Positions 17,834 to 27,258 of a stretch of 64,000 bases of DNA are shown piece by piece. The position numbers were made by a program, and so were the translations under genes. The notes beneath the pieces are model-generated. The model was not told the DNA's origin. It did no database searches and saw only the letters and a list, made by a program, of their open reading frames with translations. Position 1 is the first letter of the stretch. Each line of letters opens with the position of its first letter. Source of the stretch: Bacteroides ndongoniae (GTDB lineage: Bacteria > Bacteroidota > Bacteroidia > Bacteroidales > Bacteroidaceae); NCBI RefSeq assembly GCF_900108345.1, contig NZ_FNVV01000014.1, positions 1,845,664 to 1,909,663 of the forward strand, given 5' to 3'.

Positions 17834-17908
17834 ATGCGCAAAACACGAGCAGCAAATAGACAGCAAAAGAAAAACGAAAAACAGGGAAAGCGATATTTGA
17901 AATACTGA
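17834..17908 (+). CDS. 24-residue Arg/Lys-rich peptide
   Basis: The ATG at 17834 lies 17 bases after the -7 box of a perfect promoter. The frame ends with TGA at 17906-17908. The peptide (begins MRKTRAANRQQKKNEK, ends KRYLKY) has about ten basic residues and no hydrophobic core, so it would bind nucleic acid rather than membrane. No family recognised. It could instead be part of a small RNA; placement behind a strong promoter is the main evidence. Confidence 0.45.
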   Translation: MRKTRAANRQQKKNEKQGKRYLKY

Positions 17909-17962
17909 TTCATTCATGCACAGGCCACACTCAGGAGGAAGAAAAGCACCTGCCTGCCGACG

Positions 17963-18958
17963 TCAGGCGGCCGTCCTGCCACTCCTACCGCCAATCGCCA
18001 GATGCCCCCAGCCCCACAAGCCCAGCACCACGACAAGCAGCGTCTGCACCCCATGCACCAGGAGGGCAAACGTACTGGCATCGACCGCGTCGACCCCGTA
18101 GAGCATCATCATCGTAATGACCGCGAAATGCCACGGACCCGCCCCGTTGGGCGTAGGCACAATGACGGCAAACGTACCCGCCACGAACATCACCAGACCA
18201 GCCTCAATGCTCAGCCCCTCCGTAAAGGGGAAGCAGAAGAAAGTCAGATAGAAGTGAAGAAAATAGCAAAGCCACATCAGCACCGTGTGAAGCACGAAAA
18301 GCGGCACATTGCGCACCCGACGCAGCGACATGATGCCCTGCCACACGTCGAGCACTACCCCGCGCACCCGCTCGAACACGGACAGCGCACGCACCATCCA
18401 CACCAGCACCACCACGACGCCTACCACGCTGAACAGCGCCACGTAGAACCACGGCGAGGAAAACAGATGCACCAGCGAAGGCACCTTCGTCCCCGTCTGA
18501 TGGAAAAAGGTGAGAAAGACAGGCAGTTCGAGCAGCAACGTCACACCCGCAATGAGCAGCATGCACAGTGCGTCGACCATGCGCTCGGTAACGACCGTAC
18601 CCAACGACTTCGAAAACGGCACCCCGTCGTAGCGCGACAGCACCCCGCAACGCGACACCTCGCCCAGCCGGGGCACCACCAGACTGGTGGCGTAAGACAG
18701 GTAGATGGCATCGACCAGATGGCTTTTACGCGGATACACACCCAGCGGGTCGAGCGTCTGACGCCAGCGCAAACCGCGCTCCACATGGCTCCACACACCG
18801 AAAAAGAGCGACAACGCCATCCAATCCCAGCGCAAGCCGTGACGAAGCACCTGGAAAGCACGTTCGAAATCGAAATCGCGATAGACCCAATATAGGATAA
18901 AAGCCCCCAACAGCAGGGGCAACAGGATTCTTATCAATCGAGAGCTAAAATTCTTCAT
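17963..18958 (-). CDS. Lysylphosphatidylglycerol synthase-type flippase-like membrane protein
   Basis: About 331 residues with eight or so hydrophobic helices, matching the UPF0104/LPG-synthase transmembrane domain (PF03706 type). Family landmarks include LLLGAFILYWVYRDFDFE, RWRQTLDPLG, SLVVPRLGEVSRCGVLSRYDGVPFSKSLGTVV and a Pro-Asn-Gly-Ala-Gly loop (VPTPNGAGPWHFAV). The family includes lipid flippase domains; the substrate here is unknown. The ATG at 18958 is chosen; an upstream in-frame ATG at 18979 would add seven residues encoded by GAAGAATGAAG-type repeats. It is divergent from ksgA. Confidence 0.85.
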   Translation of the reverse strand: MKNFSSRLIRILLPLLLGAFILYWVYRDFDFERAFQVLRHGLRWDWMALSLFFGVWSHVERGLRWRQTLDPLGVYPRKSHLVDAIYLSYATSLVVPRLGEVSRCGVLSRYDGVPFSKSLGTVVTERMVDALCMLLIAGVTLLLELPVFLTFFHQTGTKVPSLVHLFSSPWFYVALFSVVGVVVVLVWMVRALSVFERVRGVVLDVWQGIMSLRRVRNVPLFVLHTVLMWLCYFLHFYLTFFCFPFTEGLSIEAGLVMFVAGTFAVIVPTPNGAGPWHFAVITMMMLYGVDAVDASTFALLVHGVQTLLVVVLGLWGWGHLAIGGRSGRTAA

Positions 18959-19028
18959 TCTTCCTTCTTCATTCTTCATTAAAAAGAACTACCTTTGTGG
19001 AGCACAAAAGTAACAATAAACTTGATAC

Positions 19029-19823
19029 ATGAGATTAGTAAAGCCTAAAAAGTTTCTGGGACAGCACTTCCTGAAAGACCTGAAAGTAGCACAGGACATC
19101 GCCGACACCGTCGACGCCTGCCCCGCCCTGCCCATACTCGAAGTAGGACCCGGCATGGGAGTACTCACCCAATTCCTGCTATCCAAGGAGAGGCCGGTGA
19201 AGGTGGTCGAAGTAGACTACGAATCCGTGGCCTACCTGCGCGAAGCCTACCCGCAACTGGAAGACGACATCATCGAAGACGACTTCCTGAAGATGAACCT
19301 GCGGCGCGTGTTCGACGGAAACCCCTTCGTGCTGACCGGCAACTATCCCTACAACATATCGAGCCAGATCTTCTTCAAGATGCTCGACAACAAAGACCTC
19401 ATCCCCTGCTGTACGGGCATGATACAGAAAGAAGTGGCCGAACGCATCGCCGCCGGTCCCGGCAGCAAGACTTACGGCATACTGAGCGTGCTGATACAGG
19501 CGTGGTACGACGTTGAATACCTTTTCACCGTCCACGAGCACGTCTTCAACCCGCCGCCCAAGGTGAAAAGCGCCGTCATCCGCATGACCCGCAACGATAC
19601 CCGGGACCTGGGATGCGACGAACACCTGTTCAAGCAAGTGGTGAAAACCACCTTCAACCAGCGGCGCAAGACCCTGCGTAACTCCATCAAACCCCTCGTC
19701 GGAAAAGACTGTCCCCTGACGGCCGATCCTCTCTTCGACCGCCGACCCGAACAGCTCTCCGTTCAGGAGTTCGTAGAGCTGACAAACTTAGTAAATGGAG
19801 AATTGAGAATGGAAAATGAATAA
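19029..19823 (+). CDS. rsmA: 16S rRNA dimethyladenosine transferase
   Basis: 264 residues (RsmA/KsgA). SAM motif I is LEVGPGMG at 37-44, the catalytic NYPYNIS lies near 104-110, and the N terminus PKKFLGQHFLKD is the family start. It dimethylates A1518 and A1519 of 16S rRNA late in 30S assembly. A -7 box TACCTTTG lies at 18990-18997. The last residues (NGELRMENE) are encoded by a low-complexity GAGAATGGAAAATG run that looks like an intergenic repeat captured into the frame. mgtE follows after 60 bp and is probably co-transcribed. Confidence 0.95.
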   Translation: MRLVKPKKFLGQHFLKDLKVAQDIADTVDACPALPILEVGPGMGVLTQFLLSKERPVKVVEVDYESVAYLREAYPQLEDDIIEDDFLKMNLRRVFDGNPFVLTGNYPYNISSQIFFKMLDNKDLIPCCTGMIQKEVAERIAAGPGSKTYGILSVLIQAWYDVEYLFTVHEHVFNPPPKVKSAVIRMTRNDTRDLGCDEHLFKQVVKTTFNQRRKTLRNSIKPLVGKDCPLTADPLFDRRPEQLSVQEFVELTNLVNGELRMENE

Positions 19824-19883
19824 TGTTCATTAACCGAGAACGAAGAATTTTCAATTACCAATTATCAATTATCAATCAAAATA

Positions 19884-21230
19884 ATGGAAATAGACGAAGA
19901 ATATATCGACAAAGTCAAAAGTCTGATCGAACAGAAAGACGCCGACAACGTCAAAGTCCTGCTGGCCGACCTGCACCCCGCCGACATAGCCGAGCTGTGC
20001 AACGACCTTGAACCCGAAAAGGCACGCTTCGTCTACCGCCTGCTCGACAACGAAACGGCGGCCGACGTGCTCGTAGAAATGGACGAGGACGTCCGTAAAG
20101 AGTTCCTCGAACTGCTCCCCTCGGAAACCATCGCCAAGAAGTTCGTCGACTACATGGACACCGACGATGCCGTCGACCTGATGCGCGACCTCGACGAAGA
20201 CAAGCAGGAAGAAGTCCTGTCGCACATCGAAGACATCGAACAGGCGGGCGACATCGTCGACCTGCTGAAGTACGACGAAGATACCGCCGGCGGTCTGATG
20301 GGTACCGAAATGGTAACCGTCAACGAAAACTGGAGTATGCCCGAATGCCTGAAGGAGATGCGCCTGCAAGCCGAACAGCTCGACGAAATCTACTACGTCT
20401 ACGTCATCGACGACGACGAGCGTCTGCAAGGCGTCTTCCCGCTGAAGAAGATGATTACCTCGCCTTCGGTATCGAAAGTGAAGCACGTGATGAAGAAAGA
20501 CCCCATCTCGGTACATGTCGACACACCTATCGACGAAGTGGTACAGATCATCGAGAAGTACGACCTCGTGGCCGTCCCCGTAGTCGACAGCATCGGACGA
20601 CTTGTCGGCCAGATCACCGTCGACGACGTCATGGACGAAGTGCGCGAGCAGTCCGAACGCGACTACCAGTTGGCTTCGGGTCTTTCGCAAGACGTCGAAA
20701 CTGACGATAACCTTGTGCGCCAAACCAGCGCCCGCCTGCCCTGGCTGCTCATCGGCATGCTGGGCGGTATCGGCAACTCCATGATATTGGGCAACTTCGA
20801 CGCCACCTTTGCCGCACACCCCGAAATGGCCCTCTACATCCCCCTGATCGGTGGTACGGGCGGAAACGTCGGTACACAGTCGTCCGCCATCATCGTACAA
20901 GGCCTGGCCAACAGCTCGCTCGACGCCAAAGACACCCTGAAGCAAGTAGCCAAAGAAGCCGTCGTGGCCAGCATCAACGCCACCATCATCTCGCTGCTGG
21001 TCTACCTGTACAACTTCATCCGCTTCGGCAGCGCCGCCACCGTCACCTACTCGGTGTCCATCAGTCTGTTTGCCGTCGTGATGTTCGCCTCCATCTTCGG
21101 CACCCTGGTGCCCATGACGCTCGAAAAGCTGAAGGTAGACCCCGCCATCGCCACAGGTCCCTTTATCTCCATCACCAACGACATCATCGGCATGATGCTC
21201 TACATGGGAATAACCGTGCTGCTGGCCTGA
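19884..21230 (+). CDS. mgtE: Magnesium transporter MgtE
   Basis: 448 residues with the full MgtE layout: an N-terminal acidic helical domain (about 1-130, with DLHPADIAEL and LLPSETIAKKFVDYM), two CBS domains (about 135-265, including GLMGTEMVTV), then a five-helix transmembrane domain (about 285-448). It is a homodimeric Mg2+ channel in the inner membrane, gated by Mg2+ binding to the acidic cytosolic domains. It follows rsmA; the leader between contains ATCAATTATCAATT-type repeats. Confidence 0.95.
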   Translation: MEIDEEYIDKVKSLIEQKDADNVKVLLADLHPADIAELCNDLEPEKARFVYRLLDNETAADVLVEMDEDVRKEFLELLPSETIAKKFVDYMDTDDAVDLMRDLDEDKQEEVLSHIEDIEQAGDIVDLLKYDEDTAGGLMGTEMVTVNENWSMPECLKEMRLQAEQLDEIYYVYVIDDDERLQGVFPLKKMITSPSVSKVKHVMKKDPISVHVDTPIDEVVQIIEKYDLVAVPVVDSIGRLVGQITVDDVMDEVREQSERDYQLASGLSQDVETDDNLVRQTSARLPWLLIGMLGGIGNSMILGNFDATFAAHPEMALYIPLIGGTGGNVGTQSSAIIVQGLANSSLDAKDTLKQVAKEAVVASINATIISLLVYLYNFIRFGSAATVTYSVSISLFAVVMFASIFGTLVPMTLEKLKVDPAIATGPFISITNDIIGMMLYMGITVLLA

Positions 21231-21385
21231 CAACAGAAACAAACTAACCGTACAATCGGTAAAAAAATGCCATAAAAACAAAAAAAAATCAGCAAAAAAG
21301 TATGAAATAACCTTTTTATTTCATTTATTTGTAGCCTAATGTGTAAAACCGACGGGAACAACCCGTTTCTAAAAAAGTAAATACA

Positions 21386-23242
21386 ATGACGGACACTCAT
21401 GACACTAATCTCCCCGAAAAAACCGTGGAATTAGAAGAAGAAAAAAAAGCAGCAGAGGTTTTTGAACCGGCGACAACAGAAACTCCCGCTGAAGAAAACG
21501 TTTCGGTAAAGCCGGCAGAAACAACCCCGAAACTACTGACCAAGGAAGAAATACTGGCCCGACTGAAAGAACTTGCCACGGATGTGGAAAACGTAGCCAA
21601 AACAGAAATCGACGGATTAAAGCAGGCATTCTACAAGCTGCACAACGCCGAGCAGGAAGCCGCTAAAAAGCAATTCATCGAAAATGGTGGAGCCGCAGAG
21701 GACTTTGTGCCGCAAACCGACACCGTGGAAGAAGAATTCAAAAACGCCATGTCCGTCATCAAAGAAAAAAGAAGCGCCGCCAACGCCGAGCTCGAAAAAC
21801 AGAAGGAAATGAACCTGCAGGTCAAACTATCTATCATCGAAGAACTGAAAGACCTCATCGACTCGCCCGACGACGCCAACAAATCGTACGCCGAATTCAA
21901 ACGCCTGCAACAGCAATGGAACGAAGTGAAACTCGTGCCGCAGGGCAAAATCAACGAACTCTGGAAGAACTACCAGCTCTACGTCGAAAAATTCTACGAC
22001 CTGCTCAAGCTGAACAACGAGTTCCGTGAATACGATTTCAAGAAAAACCTCGAAATCAAGACACACCTGTGCGAGGCTGCCGAAAAGCTGGCCGACGAAC
22101 CAGACGTTGTATCGGCCTTCCACCAACTGCAAAAACTGCATCAGGAATTCCGCGATACAGGCCCCGTAGCCAAAGAACTGCGCGAAGAGATCTGGACACG
22201 CTTCAAGACCGCCTCGACAGCTGTCAACCGACGTCACCAGCAGCACTTCGAAGCCCTGAAAGAGACTGAACAGAACAACCTTGACCAAAAGACCGTCATC
22301 TGCGAGATCGTCGAAGCCATCGACTTCAACGAACTGACCAGCTTTGCCGCATGGGACAACAAGACACAGGAAATCCTTGCCCTGCAAAGCAAGTGGAAAA
22401 CCATCGGCTTCGCTCCCCAGAAGATGAACGTGAAAATCTTCGAACGCTTCCGCAAGGCATGCGACGAATTCTTCAAGAAAAAAGCCGAATTCTTCAAGTC
22501 GCTGAAAGAAGGCATGAGCGAGAACCTCGAAAAGAAACGTGCCCTTTGCGAAAAAGCCGAAGCCCTGAAGGACAGCACCGACTGGAAGAAAACAGCCGAC
22601 GAGCTGACCAAACTGCAGAAAGAATGGAAAACCATCGGTCCCGTGGCCAAGAAATACTCCGATGCCGTATGGAAACGCTTCATCGGCGCATGCGACTACT
22701 TCTTCGAGCAAAAGAACAAGGCAACCTCCTCGCAACGCACCGTCGAGCTGGAGAACCTCGAAAAGAAGAAAGAAATCATCGCCAAACTGGACGCCATCGG
22801 CGAAGATATGGATACAGACGAAGCTTCTCAGCTCGTCAAAGACCTGATGAAGGAATGGAACGCCATCGGTTTTGTGCCCTTCAAAGATAAGGACAAGATA
22901 TACAAGCAATATCATGCCCAGATAGACAAGCTGTTCGACCGCTTCGACATCAGCGCCTCCAACAAGAAGTTGAGCAACTTCAAGACGAGCATCAGCAGCA
23001 TCTCCGAAGGCAATTCACAAGCCCTCTACCGCGAACGCGAGAAACTTGTACGCACCTGCGACAACATGAAGGCCGAACTGCAAACCTACGAGAACAATTT
23101 GGGCTTCCTGAACGCATCGTCGAAGAAAGGAAACAGCCTGCTGACTGAACTGAACCGCAAGGTAGAAAAACTGAAAAACGACATCGAACTGGTGAAGCAA
23201 AAAATCAAAGTGATCGACGAAAACATCAAGAACGGCGATTAA
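21386..23242 (+). CDS. DUF349 repeat protein
   Basis: 618 residues, highly charged and almost entirely helical. After a low-complexity Glu/Ala/Thr-rich head (1-50) it carries about five DUF349 repeats, recognisable by a recurring W-K-x-I-G pattern (QSKWKTIGFAP, QKEWKTIGPV, MKEWNAIGFV) and F-F-x-x-x-K segments. The last 80 residues form a coiled coil. No enzymatic motif is visible. The family is conserved in Bacteroidetes and resembles helical scaffold proteins; function unknown. It ends with a strong terminator, and 155 bp separate it from mgtE. Confidence 0.8.
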   Translation: MTDTHDTNLPEKTVELEEEKKAAEVFEPATTETPAEENVSVKPAETTPKLLTKEEILARLKELATDVENVAKTEIDGLKQAFYKLHNAEQEAAKKQFIENGGAAEDFVPQTDTVEEEFKNAMSVIKEKRSAANAELEKQKEMNLQVKLSIIEELKDLIDSPDDANKSYAEFKRLQQQWNEVKLVPQGKINELWKNYQLYVEKFYDLLKLNNEFREYDFKKNLEIKTHLCEAAEKLADEPDVVSAFHQLQKLHQEFRDTGPVAKELREEIWTRFKTASTAVNRRHQQHFEALKETEQNNLDQKTVICEIVEAIDFNELTSFAAWDNKTQEILALQSKWKTIGFAPQKMNVKIFERFRKACDEFFKKKAEFFKSLKEGMSENLEKKRALCEKAEALKDSTDWKKTADELTKLQKEWKTIGPVAKKYSDAVWKRFIGACDYFFEQKNKATSSQRTVELENLEKKKEIIAKLDAIGEDMDTDEASQLVKDLMKEWNAIGFVPFKDKDKIYKQYHAQIDKLFDRFDISASNKKLSNFKTSISSISEGNSQALYREREKLVRTCDNMKAELQTYENNLGFLNASSKKGNSLLTELNRKVEKLKNDIELVKQKIKVIDENIKNGD

Positions 23243-23276
23243 CCCTCTCACCAACCGACCGATAAAGACAAACTGA

Positions 23277-23352
23277 AAGAGGTTGTATCCGGAAGCCTCC
23301 CGTCATTACACAGACAGGAGCATACTTCCAGATACAACCTCTTCTGTTTTTC
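23277..23352 (+). terminator. Long terminator of the DUF349 gene
   Basis: A long stem (AGAGGTTGTATC against GATACAACCTCT, extended by GGAAG/CTTCC) with a loop of about 27 bases, followed by a T-rich run. Confidence 0.85.
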
Positions 23353-23435
23353 TCCAGTTAGAGAATAATTTTTCCCCAGTTAGGAAAAAAGTTTTTCCCA
23401 GTTAACAAAAAATTTTTTCCTAACTAGGGAAAAAA
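23347..23435. repeat. Cluster of four TTTTTCC-N6-GGAAAAA palindromic repeats
   Basis: Copies at about 23347-23366 (degenerate), 23369-23390, 23392-23412 and 23413-23435 (inverted). They share the motif also seen at 5083-5104. Three abut directly. The region lies between the DUF349 terminator and the tRNA-Gln terminator, that is, in a convergent gap. Confidence 0.65.
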
Positions 23436-23508
23436 TGGGGAGATGAAGCAGCCTTATTAACAGCAATCTGAGCCAGCCCCGCGCCCCTACAGAAAAAAAA
23501 GAAAGCAT

Positions 23509-23546
23509 AAAAAAATCCTGCCGGACATCATCGTCTGACAGGATCT
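23509..23546 (-). terminator. Terminator of tRNA-Gln
   Basis: Read leftward, ATCCTGTCAGAC pairs with GTCCGGCAGGAT (small mismatch) and is followed by seven T residues, 14 bases after the tRNA 3' end. Confidence 0.85.
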
Positions 23547-23559
23547 CATTTTCTTTGGT

Positions 23560-23629
23560 TGGGCTACCTGGATTCGAACCAGGAATGACAGGACCAGAAT
23601 CTGTAGTGTTACCATTACACCATAGCCCA
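23560..23629 (-). tRNA. tRNA-Gln (anticodon CTG)
   Basis: A cloverleaf fits the minus strand: acceptor TGGGCTA/TAGCCCA, D-arm GTGT/ACAC, anticodon loop TTCTGGT (CTG at 34-36, U33 present), T-arm CCTGG-TTCGAAT-CCAGG. The anticodon stem ACAGA/CCTGT has an A-C mismatch next to the loop. CCA is not encoded. Confidence 0.9.
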
Positions 23630-23847
23630 GTGGAACTTTATTTCCTTTTTGCGGTTGCAAAGATACGGACTTTTTTTTAATCGCAAACAAAAAACGAATA
23701 TTTTTTTTCGAAAAAATGGTAAAATCCCCATTTCACCCCAATTATATACCTAAAAAACATCAAAAATGAAAGACTTTTTCCCCTTTTGCGTGTTTGATAG
23801 AAGAAATCACCGTATATTTGTCAACAGTTTTAATATAATAATGTATA

Positions 23848-24207
23848 ATGAACGAAGCAAAAAATCTAATTCAGCAAATTACAGAAGGTATCCAAGATAA
23901 GAAAGGAAAGAAAATCGTCATCGCCGACCTCACCCAGATAGACGATACAATATGCAACTATTTCGTCATCTGCCAGGGCAATTCACCCAGCCAAGTGACA
24001 GCCATCGTAGAATCTGTCAGAGAATTCGCACGCAAGGGAGCCAACGCACGCCCCTTTGCTGTAGACGGACTGCGCAACGCCGAATGGGTAGCCATGGACT
24101 ATGCCGACGTACTGGTACATGTATTCTTGCCCGAAGCCCGAGAATTCTACAACCTGGAGCATTTGTGGGCCGATGCCAAACTAACCCAAATCCCCGACCT
24201 CGATTAA
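23848..24207 (+). CDS. rsfS: Ribosome silencing factor RsfS
   Basis: 119 residues, the usual size of RsfS/Iojap. Family motifs include KIVIADLTQIDDTICNYFVICQG and the DYADVLVHVFLPEAREFYNLEHLW block. RsfS binds uL14 on the 50S subunit and blocks subunit joining when nutrients are short. A -7 box TATATTTG lies at 23813-23820; TTTG at 23793-23796 is only 16 bp away, so the -33 is uncertain. It heads an rsfS-ftsH-cdsA unit with gaps of 15 and 33 bp. Confidence 0.94.
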   Translation: MNEAKNLIQQITEGIQDKKGKKIVIADLTQIDDTICNYFVICQGNSPSQVTAIVESVREFARKGANARPFAVDGLRNAEWVAMDYADVLVHVFLPEAREFYNLEHLWADAKLTQIPDLD

Positions 24208-24222
24208 CAAGCAAACAAACGT

Positions 24223-26292
24223 ATGGACAATAACAATAATACTGATAAAAAACCAAAAATGAATGTACCCAAGTTCAACCTGAACTGGCTGTACATGCTT
24301 ATTGCCATGGCTTTGCTGGGACTGTACCTCACCAACGAGAGCACAACCCCAACCAAGGACCTGAGCTACGACGAATTTCAGCAATACGTACGCAACGGCT
24401 ACGTCAGCAAAGTAGTAGGCTACGACGACAACTCCATCGAAGTCTACATCAAGCCTCAACACGTAGCCGACGTCTTTAAGGAAGACTCAAATAGCGTAGG
24501 CAAGACTCCCGTCATCACCACCAAAGTGCCTTCGCTCGAAAGCATGGACGCCTTCCTGCAAAAAGAGAAGGACGAACTACACTTCGACGGCACTGTCAAG
24601 TACGAAGAAAAGAAAGGCAACTTCTTGCTGGCTTTCTTCTGGCAGGTATTGCCGTTTGCATTCCTCATCGGCTTCTGGATTTTCATGTCTCGCCGTCTGA
24701 GCGGTGGCGGAGGTGCAGGCGGAGGAGGCATCTTCAGCGTGGGCAAGTCGAAAGCACAGCTTTTCGAAAAAGGTTCGTCTACACGGGTCACCTTCAAGGA
24801 TGTAGCAGGACTGGCCGAAGCCAAACAGGAAGTAGAAGAAATTGTTGAATTCCTGAAACAACCTCAGAAATATACCGACCTGGGAGGAAAAATCCCCAAG
24901 GGAGCTCTTCTTGTAGGCCCTCCGGGCACAGGTAAAACCCTGCTGGCCAAGGCTGTGGCTGGTGAAGCTAACGTGCCTTTCTTCTCACTGGCAGGTTCCG
25001 ACTTCGTCGAAATGTTTGTCGGCGTAGGAGCATCGCGCGTACGTGACCTTTTCCGCCAGGCCAAAGAGAAAGCCCCTTGCATCGTATTCATCGATGAGAT
25101 TGACGCCGTAGGACGCGCACGCGCCAAAGCCGCCGCCATGGGAGGCAACGACGAACGCGAGAACACCCTGAATCAGCTCCTCACCGAAATGGACGGATTT
25201 GGTTCGAACAGCGGTGTCATCATTCTGGCAGCTACCAACCGTGTTGATGTGCTCGACAAAGCCTTGTTGCGTGCAGGACGTTTCGACCGTCAGATACACG
25301 TCGACCTGCCCGACTTGAACGAACGCAAAGAAGTATTTGGCGTACACCTGCGCCCCATCAAGATAGACGATACGGTTGACGTTGATCTGCTGGCTCGTCA
25401 GACACCAGGCTTTTCTGGAGCCGACATTGCCAACGTATGCAACGAAGCTGCCCTGATAGCAGCCCGCCACGGTAAGAAGTTTGTAGGCAAGCAGGATTTC
25501 CTCGATGCTGTCGACCGTATTGTAGGTGGATTGGAGAAAAAGACCAAGATTACTACCGAAGCCGAACGTCGTTCTATCGCTATCCACGAAGCCGGACACG
25601 CCAGTATCTCATGGCTGTTGGAGTATGCCAACCCACTGATTAAAGTTACCATCGTGCCTCGCGGACGTGCCTTGGGCGCCGCCTGGTATCTGCCCGAAGA
25701 ACGACAGATCACGACTAAAGAGCAAATGCTCGACGAGATGTGTGCCACACTGGGCGGCCGTGCTGCCGAAGACCTTTTCCTCGGAAGAATTTCGACAGGC
25801 GCCATGAACGACTTGGAGCGTGTAACCAAGCAGGCCTATGGCATGATAGCTTACTTGGGTATGAGCGAAAAACTGCCCAACTTGTGCTACTACAACAACG
25901 AAGAATATTCCTTCAATCGTCCCTATAGTGAGAAGACAGCCGAACTGATCGACGAAGAAGTGAAGAACATGGTGAACGAACAGTATGAACGTGCCAAACG
26001 CATCCTCTCCGAGCACAAGGAAGGACACAACCGCCTGGCGCAAATATTGATCGACAAAGAAGTCATCTTTGCCGAGGACGTAGAAGCCATCTTCGGAAAA
26101 CGCCCGTGGGCTTCGCGCTCGGAAGAAATCATCAACGCCAAGCGTGCCGACGAGCTGAAGAAAGCCGAGGAAGAAGAAGCACAAAAAGCCTTGGAAGCTA
26201 AAAAAGAAGTAGAGAAAGAAGCCGAAGAAAACAAAAATAAGGAAGAGAAAGAAAACAATGCTTCGGAAAACAACTCTTCTTCGGACAAATAA
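24223..26292 (+). CDS. ftsH: ATP-dependent zinc metalloprotease FtsH
   Basis: 689 residues. Two transmembrane helices (about 15-30 and 130-150) flank a periplasmic segment. A Gly-rich linker (SGGGGAGGGGI) precedes the AAA domain with Walker A GPPGTGKT (about 232-239), Walker B VFIDEID, and the second region of homology ending RAGRFDR. The M41 zinc site is HEAGH at 456-460. The C-terminal 50 residues are a Glu/Lys/Ala-rich tail, typical of Bacteroidetes FtsH. It degrades misfolded and regulatory membrane proteins from the cytosolic face. Middle gene of rsfS-ftsH-cdsA. Confidence 0.97.
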   Translation: MDNNNNTDKKPKMNVPKFNLNWLYMLIAMALLGLYLTNESTTPTKDLSYDEFQQYVRNGYVSKVVGYDDNSIEVYIKPQHVADVFKEDSNSVGKTPVITTKVPSLESMDAFLQKEKDELHFDGTVKYEEKKGNFLLAFFWQVLPFAFLIGFWIFMSRRLSGGGGAGGGGIFSVGKSKAQLFEKGSSTRVTFKDVAGLAEAKQEVEEIVEFLKQPQKYTDLGGKIPKGALLVGPPGTGKTLLAKAVAGEANVPFFSLAGSDFVEMFVGVGASRVRDLFRQAKEKAPCIVFIDEIDAVGRARAKAAAMGGNDERENTLNQLLTEMDGFGSNSGVIILAATNRVDVLDKALLRAGRFDRQIHVDLPDLNERKEVFGVHLRPIKIDDTVDVDLLARQTPGFSGADIANVCNEAALIAARHGKKFVGKQDFLDAVDRIVGGLEKKTKITTEAERRSIAIHEAGHASISWLLEYANPLIKVTIVPRGRALGAAWYLPEERQITTKEQMLDEMCATLGGRAAEDLFLGRISTGAMNDLERVTKQAYGMIAYLGMSEKLPNLCYYNNEEYSFNRPYSEKTAELIDEEVKNMVNEQYERAKRILSEHKEGHNRLAQILIDKEVIFAEDVEAIFGKRPWASRSEEIINAKRADELKKAEEEEAQKALEAKKEVEKEAEENKNKEEKENNASENNSSSDK

Positions 26293-26325
26293 CTAAAAGA
26301 TCTAATCACTTAAACGAAAAACGTT

Positions 26326-27165
26326 GTGAAAAGCAATTTCATCCAACGTGCTGTCACAGGCGCGTTATTCGTCATCGTATTAGTGGGCTGTATCCTTTAC
26401 AGCCCTCTTACGTTTGGCTTGTTGTTTACATTGATTGCCGCACTTAGCGTGCACGAGTTCGGATACCTGCTTAACCAAAGCGGTAAAGTCAGCATCAACC
26501 GCACCATTACCTCGCTGGGCGCCGCCTATCTGGTTCTGGCCTTGATGAGCTTTTGCACACAGGCGGCCGGTACCTACGTGTTCCTCCCCTACTTGGGACT
26601 GTTGCTGTATCTGATGATAACCGAGTTGTATCTGAAAAAGGAGAACCCCATCGGCAATTGGGCCTGCTCCATGCTGAGCCAACTTTACATAGCTTTGCCT
26701 TTCGCCTTGCTTAGTGTGCTGGCCTATCATAATTCGCCTACAACAAGTAGCGTCAGCTATAACCCCATCCTGCCCCTTTCTATCTTTGTATTCATCTGGC
26801 TAAGCGACACAGGAGCTTATTGTGTCGGTTCGCTAATAGGAAAGCATCGGCTTTTCGAGCGCATCTCGCCTAAAAAGTCCTGGGAAGGCAGCATCGGCGG
26901 CGGAGTTTTCTCCATAGCCTCATCGCTGGTTTTTGCCCACTATTTCTCCTTCATGTCGGTATGGCAATGGATCGGACTTGCATTGGTGGTCGTTGTATTC
27001 GGCACGTGGGGTGACTTGACAGAGTCGTTAATGAAACGCCAACTGGGCGTAAAGGATTCGGGCAACATTTTGCCCGGACATGGTGGTATGCTCGACCGTT
27101 TCGACAGTGCGCTGATGGCAATACCGGCCAGTGTCGTCTACCTCTACATACTGACTATCTGCTGA
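26326..27165 (+). CDS. cdsA: Phosphatidate cytidylyltransferase
   Basis: 279 residues, starting at GTG (26326) and read as MKSNFIQRAVTGALFV. About eight membrane helices; the family signature KDSGNILPGHGGMLDRFDS lies near the C terminus with its conserved Asp residues. It makes CDP-diacylglycerol from CTP and phosphatidic acid, the precursor of phosphatidylethanolamine and cardiolipin; a cardiolipin synthase occurs at 46647-48086. Last gene of rsfS-ftsH-cdsA. Confidence 0.96.
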   Translation: MKSNFIQRAVTGALFVIVLVGCILYSPLTFGLLFTLIAALSVHEFGYLLNQSGKVSINRTITSLGAAYLVLALMSFCTQAAGTYVFLPYLGLLLYLMITELYLKKENPIGNWACSMLSQLYIALPFALLSVLAYHNSPTTSSVSYNPILPLSIFVFIWLSDTGAYCVGSLIGKHRLFERISPKKSWEGSIGGGVFSIASSLVFAHYFSFMSVWQWIGLALVVVVFGTWGDLTESLMKRQLGVKDSGNILPGHGGMLDRFDSALMAIPASVVYLYILTIC

Positions 27166-27258
27166 CAAGAGAGGAGCCAACATAACAAAGCATCCACCCT
27201 TTTTGCCTAAGAACTTCCTCAAAGAAGAAAAAACTGCTCCAAAGAAAATAACAAAAAA

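Noticed and set aside
19872..21281. 469-codon frame opposite mgtE
   Set aside because: Composition (Asp/Val/Gly-rich, Phe runs) is that of a mirrored coding strand; mgtE itself is clear.
21231..21385. Terminator after mgtE
   Set aside because: ACCG...CGGT is followed by A residues rather than T on the transcript strand, so it does not qualify.
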